Notes under the pieces: model-generated
The model's database searches: none
What the model was told of the DNA's origin: nothing
The model's input: the letters and a program-made list of their open reading frames with translations, nothing else
Source of the DNA: Spirochaetia bacterium
GTDB lineage: Bacteria; Spirochaetota; Spirochaetia; PWKH01
Length of the DNA: 6,968 nucleotides
Assembly: GCA_021736505.1 (NCBI GenBank)
Contig: JAIPFU010000092.1
Location: forward strand, 1 to 6,968
Direction of reading: 5' to 3'
Shown: positions 5,667 through 6,968 of the stretch, piece after piece
How positions within the stretch are numbered: the first letter of the stretch is position 1
Layout of the letters: each line of letters starts with the position of its first letter
Made by a program: the position numbers and the translations under genes

Positions 5667-5689
5667 TATTTCGGGCGTGTTCCGGAATA
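5667..5689. terminator. Second hairpin in the convergent gap
   Basis: TATTTCGGG (5667-5675) pairs with TCCGGAATA (5681-5689) over nine positions, two of them wobble pairs on the plus-strand RNA, around a 5-nt loop. It lies 44 nt past the thioesterase stop on the minus strand and could serve either direction. TTTACTG occurs on both sides of it (5658-5664 and 5690-5696). No U-tract is evident, so the terminator role is a guess from position. Confidence 0.25.
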
Positions 5690-5732
5690 TTTACTGATGC
5701 ATCCGCTTTCCCTTTATCAAAGCTGATTACTT

Positions 5733-6605
5733 TTACAGCAGCTCTTCTCGTTTGACCCAGGAACTGCGTGCCCGGCAGACTGTTTCTTGTTTGTTTTCCT
5801 TCTTGTTCTCTCTGACCACCTCATGGATATACCAGTCCGGGTCCTTAGGGTCAGGCTGTGTTACTACCTCCAGCTCATCTTCCTCCCGGGTTTCATGGAG
5901 AAAAATTATTTCGAACTCCTTTGGGACCTTGGCCTTCCGGAAATCCGTATCAAAGCAGGAGAGAATCCATTCCACATAGGCGCAGTTTGTGATGTGCCCG
6001 TTTATGTCGGTGTGGCGGTACTCCAGGGAGGGGCTGTAACGCCGAATGTTTCTCTCCGCCGCAGCCTCGAGGGCGGAGACATCAACAGAATCAATCTTAT
6101 CCAAAGAAAGCTCAGCGGGATCACGATCAACACCATTAGGACCAGTTCCCTCTTGCGGTGCAAAAGGCAGCCCCTTCGGACGCTCTGGTCGATTTCGTTC
6201 GATGTTGTAGACAATCCAATAAGCCTTTCCGTGAAAGACCAAATTCCCGTCATGATCTACCGCCCGCACATGCCGGGGAAAAAAGAGCTTTTCCGGTTTT
6301 GTCACCCAGCTCTGCAGTTCAATTTCCTCCGGCCATGCGGGATATCGCTCAACGGTCAGCTTCATTTTATACAGAATCCAGGTTCTGCCTTCTTTCAGGA
6401 GGTCCGGGATCGAACAGTCCTCAAGCATGCTGTGGTTGGCCCCCGCCTCCTGCATCAGCCCGCAGTAGTAGGGGAGCGTAGCCTGGTAATTTGCGTCGGT
6501 GATGAAAGTGTGGATTTTATGTTTATCGTGATAGATGTCGTCAATAATTTTGCGGTTTTTTTCATTTTTTTTGTCAAGTTCAGTCAGTTTGTCAAATCCT
6601 TTCAT
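5733..6605 (-). CDS. Acyl-ACP thioesterase (FatA/FatB-like, double hot-dog)
   Basis: Hydrolyses the thioester of fatty acyl-ACP, releasing free fatty acid and ending chain elongation; cytoplasmic. The 290 residues show two hot-dog halves. The first has 'LPYYCGLMQEAGANHS' (about 44-59), matching the family's QEAAxxHA helix, then 'SWVTKPEKLFFPRHVRAVDHDGNLV' (about 99-123). The second carries the signature 'RHTDINGHITNCAYVEW' with D200, N202 and H204 in the D-x-N-x-H arrangement used for catalysis in plant acyl-ACP thioesterases, plus N207. The ATG at 6605 has AGAGGA (6618-6613) 7 nt upstream. The first 25 or so residues are a lysine- and aspartate-rich extension before the fold. It is downstream of rsmD by 36 nt on the same strand, probably co-transcribed, and converges on aspS. 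Chain-length specificity cannot be read from sequence alone. Confidence 0.88.
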   Translation of the reverse strand: MKGFDKLTELDKKNEKNRKIIDDIYHDKHKIHTFITDANYQATLPYYCGLMQEAGANHSMLEDCSIPDLLKEGRTWILYKMKLTVERYPAWPEEIELQSWVTKPEKLFFPRHVRAVDHDGNLVFHGKAYWIVYNIERNRPERPKGLPFAPQEGTGPNGVDRDPAELSLDKIDSVDVSALEAAAERNIRRYSPSLEYRHTDINGHITNCAYVEWILSCFDTDFRKAKVPKEFEIIFLHETREEDELEVVTQPDPKDPDWYIHEVVRENKKENKQETVCRARSSWVKREELL

Positions 6606-6641
6606 GATGAATTCCTCTTCTGTTGTACGTTATTGTCGGCG

Positions 6642-6968
6642 CTATTGTCTCTCATTATCTGTCTTTCGGTAAAACCGGAGGAGTGATCGCCCGTATTTAC
6701 GCTCATCATAGCACTCCAGCCCTCCCGCAGCAGATCTATCGGCAAGTTTTTCCTCCGCAGGATAGTGGATTACGAAGATCCCGTCATCCGCGGCTGCCCC
6801 CGAAGCGTCCACTAGGTCTATGATTTTCTGCTTTCCCGGCATGGGAAAGGGCGGATCCGCATAAACCACATCATACCCTCCCTTGAGCACGGCCTTTCGC
6901 ATGAATGACTGTACGGACATCATATAGAGACGAATTTCTGAGTCCACAAAGGAAATATTTTTTCGGAG
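6642..6968 (-). CDS. rsmD: 16S rRNA guanine-N2 methyltransferase RsmD, C-terminal part
   Basis: RsmD uses S-adenosylmethionine to methylate G966 (E. coli numbering) of 16S rRNA in the assembling 30S subunit. The frame is open to the right window edge, so the N-terminal part with the SAM-binding motif I is missing; a GTG at 6947 is internal, since coding sequence continues upstream as LRKNISF. Visible features are the Rossmann-fold strand and catalytic motif IV 'YDVVYADPPF', a following 'DDGIFVIHYP' strand corresponding to the 'pgGllvvEh' segment, and the terminal 'RKYGRSLLRFYRK', which matches the family's 'r.YG.t.lsfy' ending. About 108 codons are present. The ending motif and motif IV together make RsmD more likely than other small rRNA methyltransferases. 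It precedes the thioesterase gene by 36 nt. Confidence 0.85.
   Translation of the reverse strand, partial: LRKNISFVDSEIRLYMMSVQSFMRKAVLKGGYDVVYADPPFPMPGKQKIIDLVDASGAAADDGIFVIHYPAEEKLADRSAAGGLECYDERKYGRSLLRFYRKTDNERQ

Noticed and set aside
5705..5723. GCTTT/AAAGC hairpin just after the thioesterase stop as a terminator
   Set aside because: The stem is 5 bp of mainly A-T pairs with a 9-nt loop and no following U-tract, too weak to call.
5787..6686. 299-codon plus-strand open frame across the thioesterase gene
   Set aside because: It is the antisense shadow of the minus-strand thioesterase, whose family motifs and ribosome binding site are clear.

Overview
The window is a bacterial housekeeping segment of roughly even base composition, flanked on the left by the edge of an insertion sequence. 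On the plus strand it carries gatC, gatA, gatB and aspS. On the minus strand, converging on aspS, are rsmD (cut by the right window edge) and an acyl-ACP thioesterase gene. Protein flavour (for example the YFYPDMTKNYQISQFHEP segment of GatB) and the transposase start suggest a free-living, Spirochaeta-like spirochaete. This taxonomic call is an impression from recall and was not tested by alignment.

Layout. Positions 1-86 (minus) hold the first 28 codons of an IS3/IS911-type transposase OrfA. A hairpin overlaps its ribosome binding site, and the IS end probably lies near 125-150. Positions 139-219 are completely G-free on the plus strand, with a CYAA tetranucleotide tract. A candidate promoter and a 21-codon reading frame resembling the start of ribose-5-phosphate isomerase A come next. 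gatC (375-656), gatA (743-2179) and gatB (2172-3602) follow; gatA and gatB overlap by 8 nt. A 118-nt gap with a perfect palindrome and a ten-copy heptanucleotide array leads directly into the aspS Shine-Dalgarno. aspS is 3721-5514. A 218-nt convergent gap contains several hairpins, then the thioesterase gene (5733-6605, minus) and the 3' part of rsmD (6642-6968, minus).

How the genes work together. GatCAB is the glutamine-dependent amidotransferase that converts Asp-tRNA(Asn) and/or Glu-tRNA(Gln) to Asn-tRNA(Asn) and Gln-tRNA(Gln). The adjacent AspRS has the His and Gly residues associated with non-discriminating enzymes (H33, G85). The block therefore reads as an indirect Asn-tRNA(Asn) pathway: AspRS misacylates tRNA(Asn) and GatCAB amidates it. 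The minus-strand pair is functionally unrelated: RsmD methylates 16S rRNA and the thioesterase releases fatty acids from ACP.

The least ordinary features are non-coding. Each of the three gaps in front of gatC, gatA and aspS carries a different short tandem repeat. There is also an apparent rpiA start remnant next to the IS. I do not see a new defence or mobile system here; the genes themselves are ordinary core genes.
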